DNA of 64,000 bases from Paenibacillus sp. S150 (GCF_019352175.1 NZ_JACBYI010000005.1:184604-248603); one strand, 5' to 3'; counted from the stretch's first letter, positions 45,809 to 54,832 are shown. Notes: a model not told the origin generated them from the letters alone. Translations and numbers: made by a program.

Positions 45809-46229
45809 CCCGTTCTTCCAATCTGCGCCGTTCCTGTCTGCGGCGGAAGAAGGACATGATCATCATCACGATGAAATAGATGGCCAGCATGTTTACAGCG
45901 AAGCCGAGCAGATTGCCGAAGGCGCCCATTCCGGCGAACATGCCGCCGAACAAGAATCCGGCGATCCCGCCGATCATCAGGCCCTTCATCAGGCTGCCGC
46001 CGCTGAAGAATCCGCGATTGGCCGTGGTGCCTGCTCCGGCCTTTGTTCCAGTGGTGCTATCGCTTTGTTTCACATTATTTGTGGTGGATTTCTTGGGCGT
46101 CGTGGTGTAACCGCGGGTTCCGGATTTGAAGCCGCCTCCGCGTCTCGCATCTGCAAAGTCGGGAACGGTTACAGCGAAAAACAGGGTAAAAGCCATAACA
46201 ATCATCATTACGCGTTTCATTGGTTTCAT
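45795..46229 (-). CDS. Small membrane protein with Gly-rich region (Tim44-like N-terminal type)
   Basis: The 144-residue protein has a signal-like N-terminal helix (VMMIVMAFTLFFAVTVPDFADA), a Ser/Thr/Lys-rich stretch, a Gly/Phe-rich hairpin (GGSLMKGLMIGGIAGFLFGGMFAGMGAFGNLLGFAVNMLAIYFIVMMIMSFF) and a basic Arg-rich tail. This resembles the N-terminal half of bacterial Tim44-like membrane proteins, without the Tim44 domain itself. The DUF2653 gene overlaps its end. GAGGGTACTTC is the ribosome site. Function unknown. The 46230-46533 gap upstream contains the carbonic anhydrase terminator and no gene. Confidence 0.75.
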   Translation of the reverse strand: MKPMKRVMMIVMAFTLFFAVTVPDFADARRGGGFKSGTRGYTTTPKKSTTNNVKQSDSTTGTKAGAGTTANRGFFSGGSLMKGLMIGGIAGFLFGGMFAGMGAFGNLLGFAVNMLAIYFIVMMIMSFFRRRQERRRLEERDGRY

Positions 46230-46479
46230 TGAGCAGAAGTACCCTCCTAGAATTTTTTGTGAGGCGATAAATTTCCGAGGGGGCTGCGGTCAAGCCTCCT
46301 GTGGAAATAATGCCGGGCTTCCAGCCTTTGCTTCCCGGGCGGACGCTGTCCAAAGCCCGCTTCCAAAGCATACGCTTCACATGAATTGTGTGTATCTGAC
46401 CGTTAATACGCAGCACATGGCAGGAGGTTTCAATTTTAAATATCAAAATTGTGAATTAACAGGAAATGGAATTACGCAC

Positions 46480-46508
46480 AAAAAAATACGCGGACCCAAC
46501 ATCCGCGC
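46480..46508 (-). terminator. Intrinsic terminator of the carbonic anhydrase gene
   Basis: On the minus strand CGCGGA pairs with TCCGCG around TGTTGGG, then TA and seven T. Confidence 0.85.
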
Positions 46509-46533
46509 AAGCAGCAATTCTAAAGCAGTTTTA

Positions 46534-47112
46534 TCAGAGAGTTGTCTTGTTCTCCGCATACCCGTCGGACACCAGCTCAAGCGCTCCGGTCGCCGGATCG
46601 ATGATCATGCCGTGAACAGGTATATTGGGAGGGAGCAAGGGATGGCGCTTAATAAGCTCCACCGTCTGAATGACCCCTTCTTCCACATTGTCAAACCCGC
46701 GCAGCCATTTGGTCAGCTTAATGCCCGAGTTCTCCAGGGTCGACAGCACCTGCTCCGAAACACCGCGTTCTTTGATCGAGTTGATCATTTTATCGGCGTT
46801 CAGCGAAGCCATCCCGCATTCATAGTGTCCTACAACAATTACCTCATCCGCTTCCAGCTCATACAGAGCTACCATAACGCTGCGCATGACGCTGCCGAAG
46901 GGCTGGGAAATAACCGCACCGGCATTTTTAATGATTTTGACGTCCCCGTTCTTGAAATTCATAGCCTTGGGCAGAAGCTCCACAAGCCGGGTGTCCATGC
47001 AGGTGATGATCAGCATCTTTTTGTCAGGAAAGCGGCTGGTCAAATAGGCTTCATATTGTTTTTGTTCGACGAAATTCTTATTAAACTCCATAATATCTGT
47101 GATTTGACTCAT
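46534..47112 (-). CDS. Beta-carbonic anhydrase
   Basis: The 192-residue enzyme interconverts CO2 and bicarbonate. Zinc ligands are Cys38 (in TCMDTR, with Asp40 and Arg42 as the gatekeeper pair), His96 and Cys99 (GHYECGM). This is the short class-type related to B. subtilis YtiB. The ATG at 47112 is chosen because TTTAGGAGG lies before it; the frame extends to 47187 but that part contains the repeat described next. It is monocistronic with its own terminator. Confidence 0.92.
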   Translation of the reverse strand: MSQITDIMEFNKNFVEQKQYEAYLTSRFPDKKMLIITCMDTRLVELLPKAMNFKNGDVKIIKNAGAVISQPFGSVMRSVMVALYELEADEVIVVGHYECGMASLNADKMINSIKERGVSEQVLSTLENSGIKLTKWLRGFDNVEEGVIQTVELIKRHPLLPPNIPVHGMIIDPATGALELVSDGYAENKTTL

Positions 47113-47131
47113 GACCTGCTGCCTCCTAAAG

Positions 47132-47222
47132 GTTTTGTGAGCATTCCGCTCCCTGATTTGCTCCGTACAAAACTGCTCCGGAAGCATATGCTTAGTTTTG
47201 TGAGCATCCCGCTCCCTGATTC
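47132..47222. repeat. 27-bp direct repeat in the carbonic anhydrase leader
   Basis: TTTTGTGAGCATTCCGCTCC plus CTGATT (from 47133) recurs with one mismatch from 47195, 62 bp away, in the 5' region of the carbonic anhydrase gene. The spacer holds GCATATGC. It may be a duplicated operator or a small structured leader. Confidence 0.6.
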
Positions 47223-47299
47223 CTAACTCTTAATATACTCCCTGCAGCTGCGCTTCGCACCGGTTACCGTGAAAAAGAGTGGTTAACCCGTTGCTTGAA

Positions 47300-47662
47300 T
47301 TATATGTCGCACAACGTTCCTGCGGCGGGCTGGGGTATATCCGTGCTCCGCACATCCCGCACAAGAATATTCCTGCTATAAATCTGTGAATTGCTGTCCA
47401 GCTTAAACGAAGAGATGCGCTCGTCTGCATCCAGACGCATATTGTCTTCATAGAAGATTTCCTGCTGGCGGCTGATGACAAAAGGCAGGCCATCCGTCTC
47501 AATCGCAGCATCGCCGGCGTCCGCCTCATGCACAATCAGCAGCACATGGATTCCGTCACAGCCGCAGCCCTCAGTATCAAAAAAAAGCTTAAACAGTCCC
47601 GGACGTTCCTTAAGACTGGCTTGCAGCTTGCTCTCGGCAAGAGGGGTAATCTGAATTTTCAT
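47300..47662 (-). CDS. HesB/IscA-fold protein, YqkB-like
   Basis: The 120-residue protein starts with MKIQITPLAESKLQASL and has FDTEGCGCDG, the Cys-Gly-Cys of HesB-like folds, followed by IEISRQQ-type strands and a C-terminal KLDSNSQIYSRNILVRD. Family members (iron-sulfur cluster biosynthesis family, YqkB/HesB-like) are related to A-type Fe-S carriers but lack part of the usual Cys set; here only the CGC pair and a C-terminal Cys are seen. GGAGTGTGAG precedes the ATG. Role in Fe-S assembly is inferred from fold only. Confidence 0.75.
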   Translation of the reverse strand: MKIQITPLAESKLQASLKERPGLFKLFFDTEGCGCDGIHVLLIVHEADAGDAAIETDGLPFVISRQQEIFYEDNMRLDADERISSFKLDSNSQIYSRNILVRDVRSTDIPQPAAGTLCDI

Positions 47663-47835
47663 GGCGACTCACACTCCTTCGTAGGTGTTGTTGCTTAAGG
47701 CGGGAATGATTCCGCTTGCTGTGAGAGAAATAAATATTTCAAATTAGAGGTAACGGGCTCTGAATTTGATTATACGGATTTAAAAAAGTATCATCAAGAG
47801 TAGACGGTGAAAATAGAGAAAGCGGGTGTTCAGCC

Positions 47836-49353
47836 ATGGAACAGCTGGTCAAAGAAGAGTGGGAGAAATTTAAAGAGCTATTATCCAAACTTAGCGGGTA
47901 CACTGAGGCGATGAGTCTGCTGCATTGGGATTTGCGTACAGGCGCGCCGCGTAAAGGGGTAGAGATTCGGTCCAATACCATCGGGCTGATCAGCGGAGAG
48001 ATATTCAGACTGCAAACTTCACCTGAGATGGGGGAATTCACGAAATATTTCAGCCGCCCGGAGGTCAGGAGCCAATTAAACGGCATCGAGAATAAAATCG
48101 TTCAGGATTGCCGCAAGGAGTACGAGCGCAGCCAGAGCATTCCTTCCAAAAGCTTCGAGGAATATTCCGTCCTCGCCGCCCATGCGCAGACCATTTGGGA
48201 GGAAGCCAAGGAAAGTGATGATTATGACTCCTTTGAGCCGTATTTGAGTAAAATCGTCGCGTTCAAACAGGAGTTTATCGGTCACTGGGGCGTGAAAGAC
48301 TCCCGTTATGATACATTGCTTGATATGTACGAGCCCGACCTGACCGTAGAGAAGCTTGACGATATCTTCGGGCGTCTGCGCAGCCGCCTTGTTCCGCTTG
48401 TGGAAGCCATCGCCGCTTCACCGGACAAACCGGACACCGGCTTCCTGGCCCAGATCTTCCCCAAGGAGCAGCAGGAGAAATTCGGCTTGTTCATCCTGAA
48501 GCAAATGGGCTTTGACTTCGAGGCCGGCCGTCTGGATGAAAGCGTGCATCCGTTCGCTACAGGACTGAATCCGGGAGATGTGCGCATTACGACGAACTAC
48601 TTGCCGGACAATGTTACAAGCGCGATCTTCAGCTCGCTGCATGAGGGCGGACATGCCCTGTATGAGCAGAATATCAGCAAGGATCTTGTAGGCACACCGC
48701 TGGCCCAGGGCGCATCCATGGGCATCCATGAATCCCAGTCCAGACTATGGGAAAACATGATCGGCCGCAGCCGCTCCTTCTGGCAGCGTTACTACGGCGA
48801 TCTGCAGCAGCACTTTCCCGGGCAGCTTGCTGGTGTTGAAGTGGAGGACTTCTACCGGGCGATCAACAGTGTGGCAAATTCCTTCATCCGAATTGAAGCT
48901 GATGAGCTGACCTATAATCTCCATATCATCGTCCGCTATGAGATTGAGAAGCTTATCTTTAATGAAGGACTGGCAGTAAAGGATCTTCCTGCGGTATGGA
49001 ATGCCAAATATCAGGAATATCTTGGAATTACCCCTCCGAGCAACGCGCTGGGGGTGCTGCAGGACGTGCACTGGTCCGGCGGGGACTTCGGTTATTTTGC
49101 CTCATATTCACTGGGGAATATGTACGCCGCGCAAATTTTGAACACGCTGCGCAAGGAGCTGCCGGAGTTCGAGGAGCTGGTTGCGGCCGGCAATCTGCTG
49201 CCAATCAAGGAGTGGCTCACAGATAAAATCTACCGCCATGGTCAGAGCCTGACGCCTTCGCAAATTATTGAGCAGGTGACCGGCGAGCCGCTGAATCCCG
49301 ATTATCTGGCCGATTACCTTGAGGCCAAATACACCGAGCTTTACAAACTGTAG
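47836..49353 (+). CDS. ypwA: Carboxypeptidase M32 (Taq/YpwA-type metallocarboxypeptidase)
   Basis: The 505-residue all-helical zinc peptidase has the HExxH motif HEGGH at residues 269-273, the downstream GIHESQSRLWENMIGRS segment supplying the third ligand Glu, and the family-specific DVRITTNY and SGGDFGYFASYSLGNMYAAQ sequences. It removes C-terminal residues from peptides in the cytosol and has a broad specificity. The length matches B. subtilis YpwA (501). Only a weak ribosome site (AAAGCGGG) precedes the ATG. Confidence 0.94.
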   Translation: MEQLVKEEWEKFKELLSKLSGYTEAMSLLHWDLRTGAPRKGVEIRSNTIGLISGEIFRLQTSPEMGEFTKYFSRPEVRSQLNGIENKIVQDCRKEYERSQSIPSKSFEEYSVLAAHAQTIWEEAKESDDYDSFEPYLSKIVAFKQEFIGHWGVKDSRYDTLLDMYEPDLTVEKLDDIFGRLRSRLVPLVEAIAASPDKPDTGFLAQIFPKEQQEKFGLFILKQMGFDFEAGRLDESVHPFATGLNPGDVRITTNYLPDNVTSAIFSSLHEGGHALYEQNISKDLVGTPLAQGASMGIHESQSRLWENMIGRSRSFWQRYYGDLQQHFPGQLAGVEVEDFYRAINSVANSFIRIEADELTYNLHIIVRYEIEKLIFNEGLAVKDLPAVWNAKYQEYLGITPPSNALGVLQDVHWSGGDFGYFASYSLGNMYAAQILNTLRKELPEFEELVAAGNLLPIKEWLTDKIYRHGQSLTPSQIIEQVTGEPLNPDYLADYLEAKYTELYKL

Positions 49354-49446
49354 CGAGGCACAGGCTGCTGGGCCATACGGCAAGGTGGAAGGACTGCGCT
49401 AAAAGGGATATAATAGAAGGAAAGTGCAGATGGAAGGAATAGTGGA

Positions 49447-50094
49447 ATGGCAAACACACATACGTATAGCCGCAAGGAAGAGGTTGCAAATGCGGTAACG
49501 CACGGGATTGGAGCGGTGCTGAGCATAGCCGCACTTGTGCTGCTGGTCGTCTATGCCGCAGAGAACGGCACCGCCTGGCATGTAGTCAGCTTCTCCATTT
49601 ACGGCGCGACGATGCTGCTGCTGTATATTAACTCGACACTGGTGCATAGTCTCAGGGATGGAAAGGCCAAGGATTTTTTTGAATTCATGGACCATTCCTC
49701 CATCTATTTGTTCATTGCCGGTACATACACCCCCTTTATGCTGGTGGCGATCCGGGGGACACTGGGGTGGACCCTGTTCGGCATTGCCTGGGGCGTGGCG
49801 GTGATTGGCGTATTCTTCAAAGCCTTTTTCGTCAAGAAATTCCTGTTCATGTCCACCGTTTTCTACATCGCCATGGGCTGGATGATCGTGATCGCCTGGA
49901 ACCCGCTCTCGGCGGTGATGGCGGACGGGGGCATGACCCTGCTGCTGGTTGGCGGGCTGCTGTATACGCTGGGGACGGTTTTTTATGTGTGGCGCGGCTT
50001 TCCGTATCATCATGCGATCTGGCATTTGTTTGTACTCGGAGGCACTGCGATTCACTTTTTTGTAGTGCTTCTGTACGTGCTGCCGATTCACTGA
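49447..50094 (+). CDS. Hemolysin III / TrhA family membrane protein
   Basis: A 215-residue protein with seven predicted helices and the PAQR-superfamily pattern: an N-terminal EEVANAVTHGIGAVLSIAAL, EFMDHSSIYLFIAGTYTPF, and a C-terminal HHAIWHLFVLGGTAIHFF with conserved His residues. In B. subtilis (YplQ) and E. coli (YqfA/TrhA) members affect membrane fatty-acid or fluidity homeostasis; haemolytic activity is not implied. AAGGAATAG upstream of the ATG is a weak site. Convergence with nothing; the SRP operon promoter follows 120 bp later. Confidence 0.92.
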   Translation: MANTHTYSRKEEVANAVTHGIGAVLSIAALVLLVVYAAENGTAWHVVSFSIYGATMLLLYINSTLVHSLRDGKAKDFFEFMDHSSIYLFIAGTYTPFMLVAIRGTLGWTLFGIAWGVAVIGVFFKAFFVKKFLFMSTVFYIAMGWMIVIAWNPLSAVMADGGMTLLLVGGLLYTLGTVFYVWRGFPYHHAIWHLFVLGGTAIHFFVVLLYVLPIH

Positions 50095-50214
50095 ATCACG
50101 CGCCGGCAGCAGGCTTTTTGATACCTCCGATTCCCGCGGGAATCGGTATTTTCCTTTATCTTAAGATGGCACAACGGTTTCTTCCCGGCAAAAAAAGATG
50201 ACAAGCAAAAAAGC

Positions 50215-50243
50215 TTGACATCTTTCTTTGTTTTAGGTATTAT
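50215..50243 (+). promoter_or_regulatory. Sigma-A promoter of the ylxM-ffh operon
   Basis: A perfect -35 TTGACA (50215-50220) and -10 TATTAT (50238-50243) are separated by 17 bp. Transcription should start near 50250, giving a leader of about 48 nt before ylxM. Confidence 0.88.
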
Positions 50244-50297
50244 AAGGGACGTTGTGAAGCTGTAAAGTGTTTTTCCTTGACGAAGGGAGTGCCCTTA

Positions 50298-50654
50298 ATG
50301 AGTCAGGAGAATAGGCTCGAGAAAACCAACCGGATCAATTTATTGTTTGCTTTTTATGAACGCCTGCTTACGGATAAGCAGCAAACGTTTCTTAAATATT
50401 ATTTTCACGATGATTTCTCTCTGGGAGAAATTGCCGCTGAATTTGAAATCAGCCGCCAGGCCGTGTACGAGCACATCAAGCGGGCAGAGCAGGTGCTGGA
50501 GAATTATGAAGATAAGCTCGGGCTGCTTGTGAAGCATGAGAGCCGGAGCAAATATTTAGAAGAACTGCGCAGACTGCCGGAGAATGGGATGCTGCCTGAG
50601 CAATATACACAGCGCTTCACGGAGCTCGTGGAACGTTTGCAGAGGTTAGAGTAG
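50298..50654 (+). CDS. ylxM: YlxM, SRP-associated helix-turn-helix protein
   Basis: The 118-residue protein has the sigma-70 region 4-like HTH of the UPF0122 family (RINLLFAFYERLLTDKQQTFLKYYFHDDFSLGEIAAEFEISRQAVYEHIKRAE). In streptococci YlxM modulates SRP assembly by contacting Ffh and FtsY with 4.5S RNA. It is nearly always encoded directly before ffh, as here (21 bp). The ATG at 50298 is chosen because GAAGGGAGTG is 8 bp upstream. Confidence 0.94.
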   Translation: MSQENRLEKTNRINLLFAFYERLLTDKQQTFLKYYFHDDFSLGEIAAEFEISRQAVYEHIKRAEQVLENYEDKLGLLVKHESRSKYLEELRRLPENGMLPEQYTQRFTELVERLQRLE

Positions 50655-50675
50655 CATGAAGGGAGAAAGCTGCAT

Positions 50676-52061
50676 ATGGCGTTTGAAGGTTTAACCGGAA
50701 GATTGCAGAATGTGTTCAGCAAGCTGCGCGGCAAGGGTAAAGTATCCGAAGATGACGTAAACGAAGCCATGCGCGAAGTGCGGCTGGCCCTTCTGGAAGC
50801 CGATGTTAACTTCAAAGTAGTCAAGGACTTCGTGTCCAAGGTGAAGGAGAAGTCCGTTGGCAAGGAAGTAATGGACAGCTTCACTCCCGGCATGGTGATC
50901 ATCGATATCGTGAACAAGGAACTGACCGAGCTGATGGGCGGAAGCCAGGCAAAGCTGGCCAAGTCAAACAAGCCGCCGACCGTAATTATGATGGCCGGTC
51001 TGCAAGGGGCAGGGAAGACAACCACTTCAGGCAAGCTGGCCAAGCTGCTGCAGAAGGGCAATCACCGCCCGCTGCTTGTAGCGGCGGATATTTACCGCCC
51101 GGCTGCGATCAAGCAGCTGCAGGTGCTGGGCGAACAAATCAAGGTTCCCGTGTTTTCGCTGGGCGATCAGACCAGTCCGGTCGAAATCGCCAGACAAGCT
51201 GTTCAGCATGCGAAGGACAACAGTCTGGATTATGTGATCATCGATACCGCAGGCCGCCTGCATATTGATGAAGAGCTGATGGAAGAGCTGAAGCAGATTC
51301 ATAATGTTGTAAGCCCTGATGAAGTGCTGCTTGTTGTCGACGCCATGACCGGTCAGGATGCCGTCAATGTCGCCGACAGCTTCAATAAGCAGCTGGAGCT
51401 TACCGGCGTCGTGCTGACGAAGCTCGACGGCGACAGCCGCGGCGGTGCCGCGTTGTCCGTCAAGGCCGTTACCGGCTGCCCGATCAAGTTCGCTGCATTG
51501 GGCGAGAAGATCGATGCGCTGGAGCCGTTCCATCCGGAACGTATGGCCTCGCGGATTCTCGGCATGGGCGACATGCTGTCGCTGATCGAGAAGGCCCAGG
51601 CCAACATCGATACCGAAAAAGCCAAGGAAATGGAACGTAAAATGCGCAACGCGGAATTTACGTTCGATGACTTCCTGGAGCAGATGGACCAGGTCAAGAA
51701 GCTTGGCCCCATCGACCAGATTCTCGAAATGCTGCCTGGCATGAACAAAGCCAAGGGCATGAAGGATCTCAAGGTCGATGACAAGCAGATGGGCCGCATC
51801 GAAGCCATTGTTCATTCCATGACCAAAGCCGAGAAAGCCCAGCCCGAGATCATCAACCACAACCGCCGCAAGCGTATCGCCGCCGGCAGCGGAACCAACG
51901 TGGCCGAGGTCAACCGCCTCATCAAGCAATTCGATGAAATGCGCAAGATGATGAAGCAGTTCTCCGGCATGATGGGAGGCGGAGGCAAGGGCGGCAAGAA
52001 GAACGCCATGAAGCAGCTCAAGGGCCTTGGCGGCAAAGGAATGAAGTTTCCATTCCGTTGA
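50676..52061 (+). CDS. ffh: Signal recognition particle protein Ffh
   Basis: The 461-residue GTPase has the N domain, G1 GLQGAGKTT (residues 108-116), G3 DTAGRLH, G4 TKLDGDSRGG, and a C-terminal Met-rich M domain (from about residue 300; RRKRIAAGSGTNVAEVNRLIKQF and MRKMMKQFSGMMGGGGK) that holds 4.5S RNA and signal peptides. With FtsY it targets nascent membrane and secreted proteins to the translocon. GGGAGAAAG precedes the ATG. Its usual neighbour rpsP follows after a 405-bp low-complexity spacer. Confidence 0.97.
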   Translation: MAFEGLTGRLQNVFSKLRGKGKVSEDDVNEAMREVRLALLEADVNFKVVKDFVSKVKEKSVGKEVMDSFTPGMVIIDIVNKELTELMGGSQAKLAKSNKPPTVIMMAGLQGAGKTTTSGKLAKLLQKGNHRPLLVAADIYRPAAIKQLQVLGEQIKVPVFSLGDQTSPVEIARQAVQHAKDNSLDYVIIDTAGRLHIDEELMEELKQIHNVVSPDEVLLVVDAMTGQDAVNVADSFNKQLELTGVVLTKLDGDSRGGAALSVKAVTGCPIKFAALGEKIDALEPFHPERMASRILGMGDMLSLIEKAQANIDTEKAKEMERKMRNAEFTFDDFLEQMDQVKKLGPIDQILEMLPGMNKAKGMKDLKVDDKQMGRIEAIVHSMTKAEKAQPEIINHNRRKRIAAGSGTNVAEVNRLIKQFDEMRKMMKQFSGMMGGGGKGGKKNAMKQLKGLGGKGMKFPFR

Positions 52062-52065
52062 TCTT

Positions 52066-52240
52066 CTGATCTTAATCTCTTGATTTAGTCTTTTTGATCT
52101 TGTTCTTTTTGATCTTGTTCTTTTAAAGGGTCAGACATAGTACAACATCAGATGATCAAACGGTTTTGACTTTGATCTTACTTTTTTGATTTTAATCTTT
52201 TTTGTATTTAGTCTTTTGATCTTAATCTTTTGATCTTCAC
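52066..52240. repeat. Degenerate TTTTGATCTT tract between ffh and rpsP
   Basis: The 3' flank of ffh is a patchwork of TTTTGATCTTGTTC, TTTTGATCTTAATC and TTTAGTC words in one strand orientation with strong T/A bias, interrupted by GGGTCAGAC. It may derive from duplicated terminator tails. The following part to 52466 is GC-rich without a gene, and then has the rpsP ribosome site. Confidence 0.6.
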
Positions 52241-52466
52241 CCCGTCTCAAGGTCCCGCCGCCAGTTAAGCGTGTCCCGGAGGGACGGCAAGCGATCTTAC
52301 CCCGGACAACACCAGGTCCCGCCAGTCTGAACTCCTACGCTGCTTGCACTTAGACGGGTGTCCAGAGGGCAGAGCCCTTGGCTAAGGGAGGGTTTGGGAG
52401 GGATCGAAAAAAGGTTTACCAAACATCTTGCGAAATTTTCGATATTCTTATAAGGAGGTGAATTTC

Positions 52467-52739
52467 GTGGCAGTACGTATTCGTCTGAAAAGAATGGGTG
52501 CACATAAAGCGCCTTTCTATCGTCTGGTGGTTTCCGATTCCCGGTCCCCTCGTGACGGCCGTTTTATCGAGGAAATCGGTTATTATAATCCGATTGAAGT
52601 ACCGGCAGTAGTTAAGATCGATGAGGAAAAAGCTCTTAAATGGCTTCAAACAGGTGCGCAGGCATCTGATACCGTCCGCAATCTGCTTTCCAAAGCAGGC
52701 GTGATGAAGAAGTTCCATGAGCTGAAGCAACAGAAATAA
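52467..52739 (+). CDS. rpsP: 30S ribosomal protein S16
   Basis: The 90-residue protein matches bS16 throughout ([40 protein letters not shown]). It starts at GTG 52467 with a near-perfect TAAGGAGGTG; the frame is open to 52428, but that part has no ribosome site. It is an early-binding 16S rRNA protein of the 30S body. It leads the rpsP-khpA-rimM-trmD unit. Confidence 0.97.
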   Translation: MAVRIRLKRMGAHKAPFYRLVVSDSRSPRDGRFIEEIGYYNPIEVPAVVKIDEEKALKWLQTGAQASDTVRNLLSKAGVMKKFHELKQQK

Positions 52740-52761
52740 TGACTGATTGCGAGGGTCCTCT

Positions 52762-52992
52762 ATGGAAGAATTAGTTGGAGTTATTGCTAAGGCTTTAGTG
52801 GATCATCCAGAGGATGTGGCTGTGCGGACCGTGGAGAAGGATCACCTGATTGTCTATGAGCTTTCTGTGCATCCGGATGATGTCGGCAAGGTCATCGGCA
52901 AGCAGGGCAGGATCGCCAAAGCGCTTCGTACCGTAGTCACATCTGCAGCGGTCAAGAGCGATAAACGCGTTACCGTGGATATTTTATCTTAA
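52762..52992 (+). CDS. khpA: KH-domain RNA-binding protein KhpA
   Basis: The 76-residue protein is a single type II KH domain with its GxxG loop at residues 46-49 (VIGKQGRIAKALRT). KhpA (YlqC) forms a complex with KhpB/Jag and binds many RNAs, influencing cell division and envelope synthesis in streptococci. The location between rpsP and rimM is conserved; the ylqD gene found here in Bacillus is absent. ATG 52762 follows GCGAGGGTCC. Confidence 0.93.
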   Translation: MEELVGVIAKALVDHPEDVAVRTVEKDHLIVYELSVHPDDVGKVIGKQGRIAKALRTVVTSAAVKSDKRVTVDILS

Positions 52993-53007
52993 ATGATGCG
53001 TTCATTG

Positions 53008-53041
53008 AGGGGCTAGGGATAGTATATCCCGGCTCCTTTTT
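53008..53041 (+). terminator. Internal intrinsic terminator between khpA and rimM
   Basis: GGGGCT-GGGATA pairs with TATCCC-GGCTCC and is followed by five T. It stands within the conserved operon, so it should lower expression of rimM-trmD relative to rpsP-khpA. Confidence 0.75.
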
Positions 53042-53105
53042 GTTGAAATATAGAAGCAGGAAGAAAAATTCAGGCGGAGCTGGAACAGGTAAAGGAGAGG
53101 GTCAG

Positions 53106-53630
53106 ATGACGGAAGAGTTGAATGTAGGCAGGCTGGTCAATACACACGGAATCCGCGGGGAGATCAAGATATTGTCCTCAACCGATTTTCCGGAGGTGCG
53201 TTTTGCACCGGGCAAAAAGCTGATCGTGGTTCCTGCCGATGGAAGTCCGAAATTTGAGGTTACGGTGGAGTCGGCCCGGGAGCATAAAGGAATATATATC
53301 GCCAAGCTGAAGGGTTACACCAACATCAATCAGGTCGAAAAATACAAGGGAAGTCTGCTTAAGGTACCGAGTGATGATTTGGTAGAGCTGCCGGAAAATG
53401 AATATTATTTCCACCAGATTGTTGGCTGTGAGGTCTATACCGATGAGGATCCCGGCCGTCCGCTGGGGACAATTACGGAAATTCTGCAGCCTGGAGCCAA
53501 TGACGTATGGGTGGTAAAGCCGGCCAAGGGACAGGATATCCTCATTCCGGTTATCAACGACGTTGTGCTTGACGTGGATATTCATGCCAAAAAAATTAAG
53601 GTTCACCTGATGGAAGGACTGCTGCCATGA
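53106..53630 (+). CDS. rimM: Ribosome maturation factor RimM
   Basis: The 174-residue protein has the N-terminal RimM barrel ([44 protein letters not shown]) and a C-terminal PRC-barrel ([24 protein letters not shown] and [30 protein letters not shown]). It assists maturation of the 30S head and contacts S19. ATG 53106 follows GGAGAGGG. It overlaps trmD by 4 bp. Confidence 0.96.
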   Translation: MTEELNVGRLVNTHGIRGEIKILSSTDFPEVRFAPGKKLIVVPADGSPKFEVTVESAREHKGIYIAKLKGYTNINQVEKYKGSLLKVPSDDLVELPENEYYFHQIVGCEVYTDEDPGRPLGTITEILQPGANDVWVVKPAKGQDILIPVINDVVLDVDIHAKKIKVHLMEGLLP

Positions 53631-54382
53631 TGCGGATTGATGTGCTGACGCTTTTTCCGGAAATGTGTGAGGGCGTATTCGGCACAAGCATTCTTGGCAA
53701 AGCCCGTGAGAAAGGCATTGTCTCCCTGAACGCCGTCAACTTTCGTGATTTCTCGGGGAACAAGCATAACAGTGTGGATGATACGCCTTATGGCGGGGGC
53801 GGAGGAATGGTGCTGAAGCCTGACCCTATATTTGCTGCCGTGGAGCATGTGCTCGCCATATCCGGAAATCAGGCCAAGCCGCGCATCATCCTGATGTGTC
53901 CCCAGGGTCAGACGTACAATCAGCAGATTGCCGAGGAATTGGCACAGGAAGAGCATCTGATCTTTATCTGCGGCCATTATGAAGGCTATGATGAGCGGAT
54001 TAGAGAGTATCTGGTAACGGACGAGCTGTCGATCGGAGATTATGTGCTGACCGGCGGCGAGCTGCCTGCCCTGACGGTTATTGATTCGGTGGTGCGGCTG
54101 CAGCCCGGAACTCTGGGCAATGAAACCTCTGCGGTCACGGATTCGTTCAGCACAGGTCTGCTGGAGTATCCGCACTATACGCGGCCGGCGGAATTCCGCG
54201 GCTGGAAGGTGCCGGAAATTCTGCTTAGCGGACATCATGCAAATATCGAGGTTTGGCGCCGCGAGCAGTCACTCCAGCGTACGCTGGAACGCAGGCCGGA
54301 CCTGCTGGAGGCGGCTGAACTGACCGTGAAGGACAGGGCCGCCCTAAAACGCCTGAAGGAACAAAGCGGCGATAAGATGTAG
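53627..54382 (+). CDS. trmD: tRNA (guanine-37-N1)-methyltransferase TrmD
   Basis: The 251-residue SPOUT-class enzyme methylates G37 of tRNAs (Pro, Leu, Arg), preventing +1 frameshifts. It has the trefoil-knot motifs [22 protein letters not shown], and [18 protein letters not shown], with the C-terminal [19 protein letters not shown]. Start at 53627 overlaps rimM (ATGA). A tRNA-Pro(GGG), a TrmD substrate class, is encoded 0.9 kb downstream, by coincidence or not. The expected next gene rplS lies 5.8 kb away. Confidence 0.97.
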   Translation: MMRIDVLTLFPEMCEGVFGTSILGKAREKGIVSLNAVNFRDFSGNKHNSVDDTPYGGGGGMVLKPDPIFAAVEHVLAISGNQAKPRIILMCPQGQTYNQQIAEELAQEEHLIFICGHYEGYDERIREYLVTDELSIGDYVLTGGELPALTVIDSVVRLQPGTLGNETSAVTDSFSTGLLEYPHYTRPAEFRGWKVPEILLSGHHANIEVWRREQSLQRTLERRPDLLEAAELTVKDRAALKRLKEQSGDKM

Positions 54383-54601
54383 CGGAAAATTACTATAAAT
54401 TGGAATATTTAACGTCTTGTTAACGTATACTACGTTGACGGGGCGTTTTTGTCGTTCCATTTTTCGCTGCACGGGTCAGCTTCTCTTGGTTAAGGACAAC
54501 GGCATAGGAGTTGAACGTGTACTGATGCAATAAAAATCCATGCAAACGCTGAAAGGAAAATGAGAAAAATAAATAAATTTAAAAAAACGAGCAAAGGTGC
54601 G

Positions 54602-54631
54602 TTGCGATCCTGAATTTGGGGTAATTATAAT
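54602..54631 (+). promoter_or_regulatory. Probable promoter of the 38-residue protein gene
   Basis: TTGCGA (54602-54607) and TATAAT (54626-54631) are 18 bp apart, with the start codon 66 bp downstream of the -10. The preceding 54383-54600 stretch contains a weak terminator-like GTTAACG/CGTTGAC segment with five T near 54450 and nothing else. Confidence 0.6.
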
Positions 54632-54696
54632 AGGTGCCAAAACATACATGCAGCTATAGACCCAGCAATTTCAACTATCGAAAGGAATGAACATTA

Positions 54697-54813
54697 GTGA
54701 CTACGAATACGCGTGAAGAATTCAAGCCGGACGTGGACACTGTCCGCAGGGAAGCGGAGCCGCTCCGCACCGTAAGTGATATTATCGATTTCTATACAAA
54801 TCGTAAATCATAA
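54697..54813 (+). CDS. Small acidic-amphipathic protein of 38 residues, unrecognised
   Basis: A GTG start at 54697 with GAAAGGAATG upstream opens a short frame (TTNTREEFKPDVDTVRREAE, then PLRTVSDIIDFYTNRKS). It has its own promoter and a strong terminator 20 bp after the stop, so a compact monocistronic gene is likely. The product is charged and predicted helical with no membrane segment. I do not recognise it. Similar short genes could be missed by automated annotation. Confidence 0.6.
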   Translation: MTTNTREEFKPDVDTVRREAEPLRTVSDIIDFYTNRKS

Positions 54814-54832
54814 GACCATATAGCATTACCCG

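Noticed and set aside
49447..50094. Virulence-related haemolysin
   Set aside because: Hemolysin III/TrhA proteins are membrane-homeostasis proteins in most bacteria; the name does not justify a toxin call.
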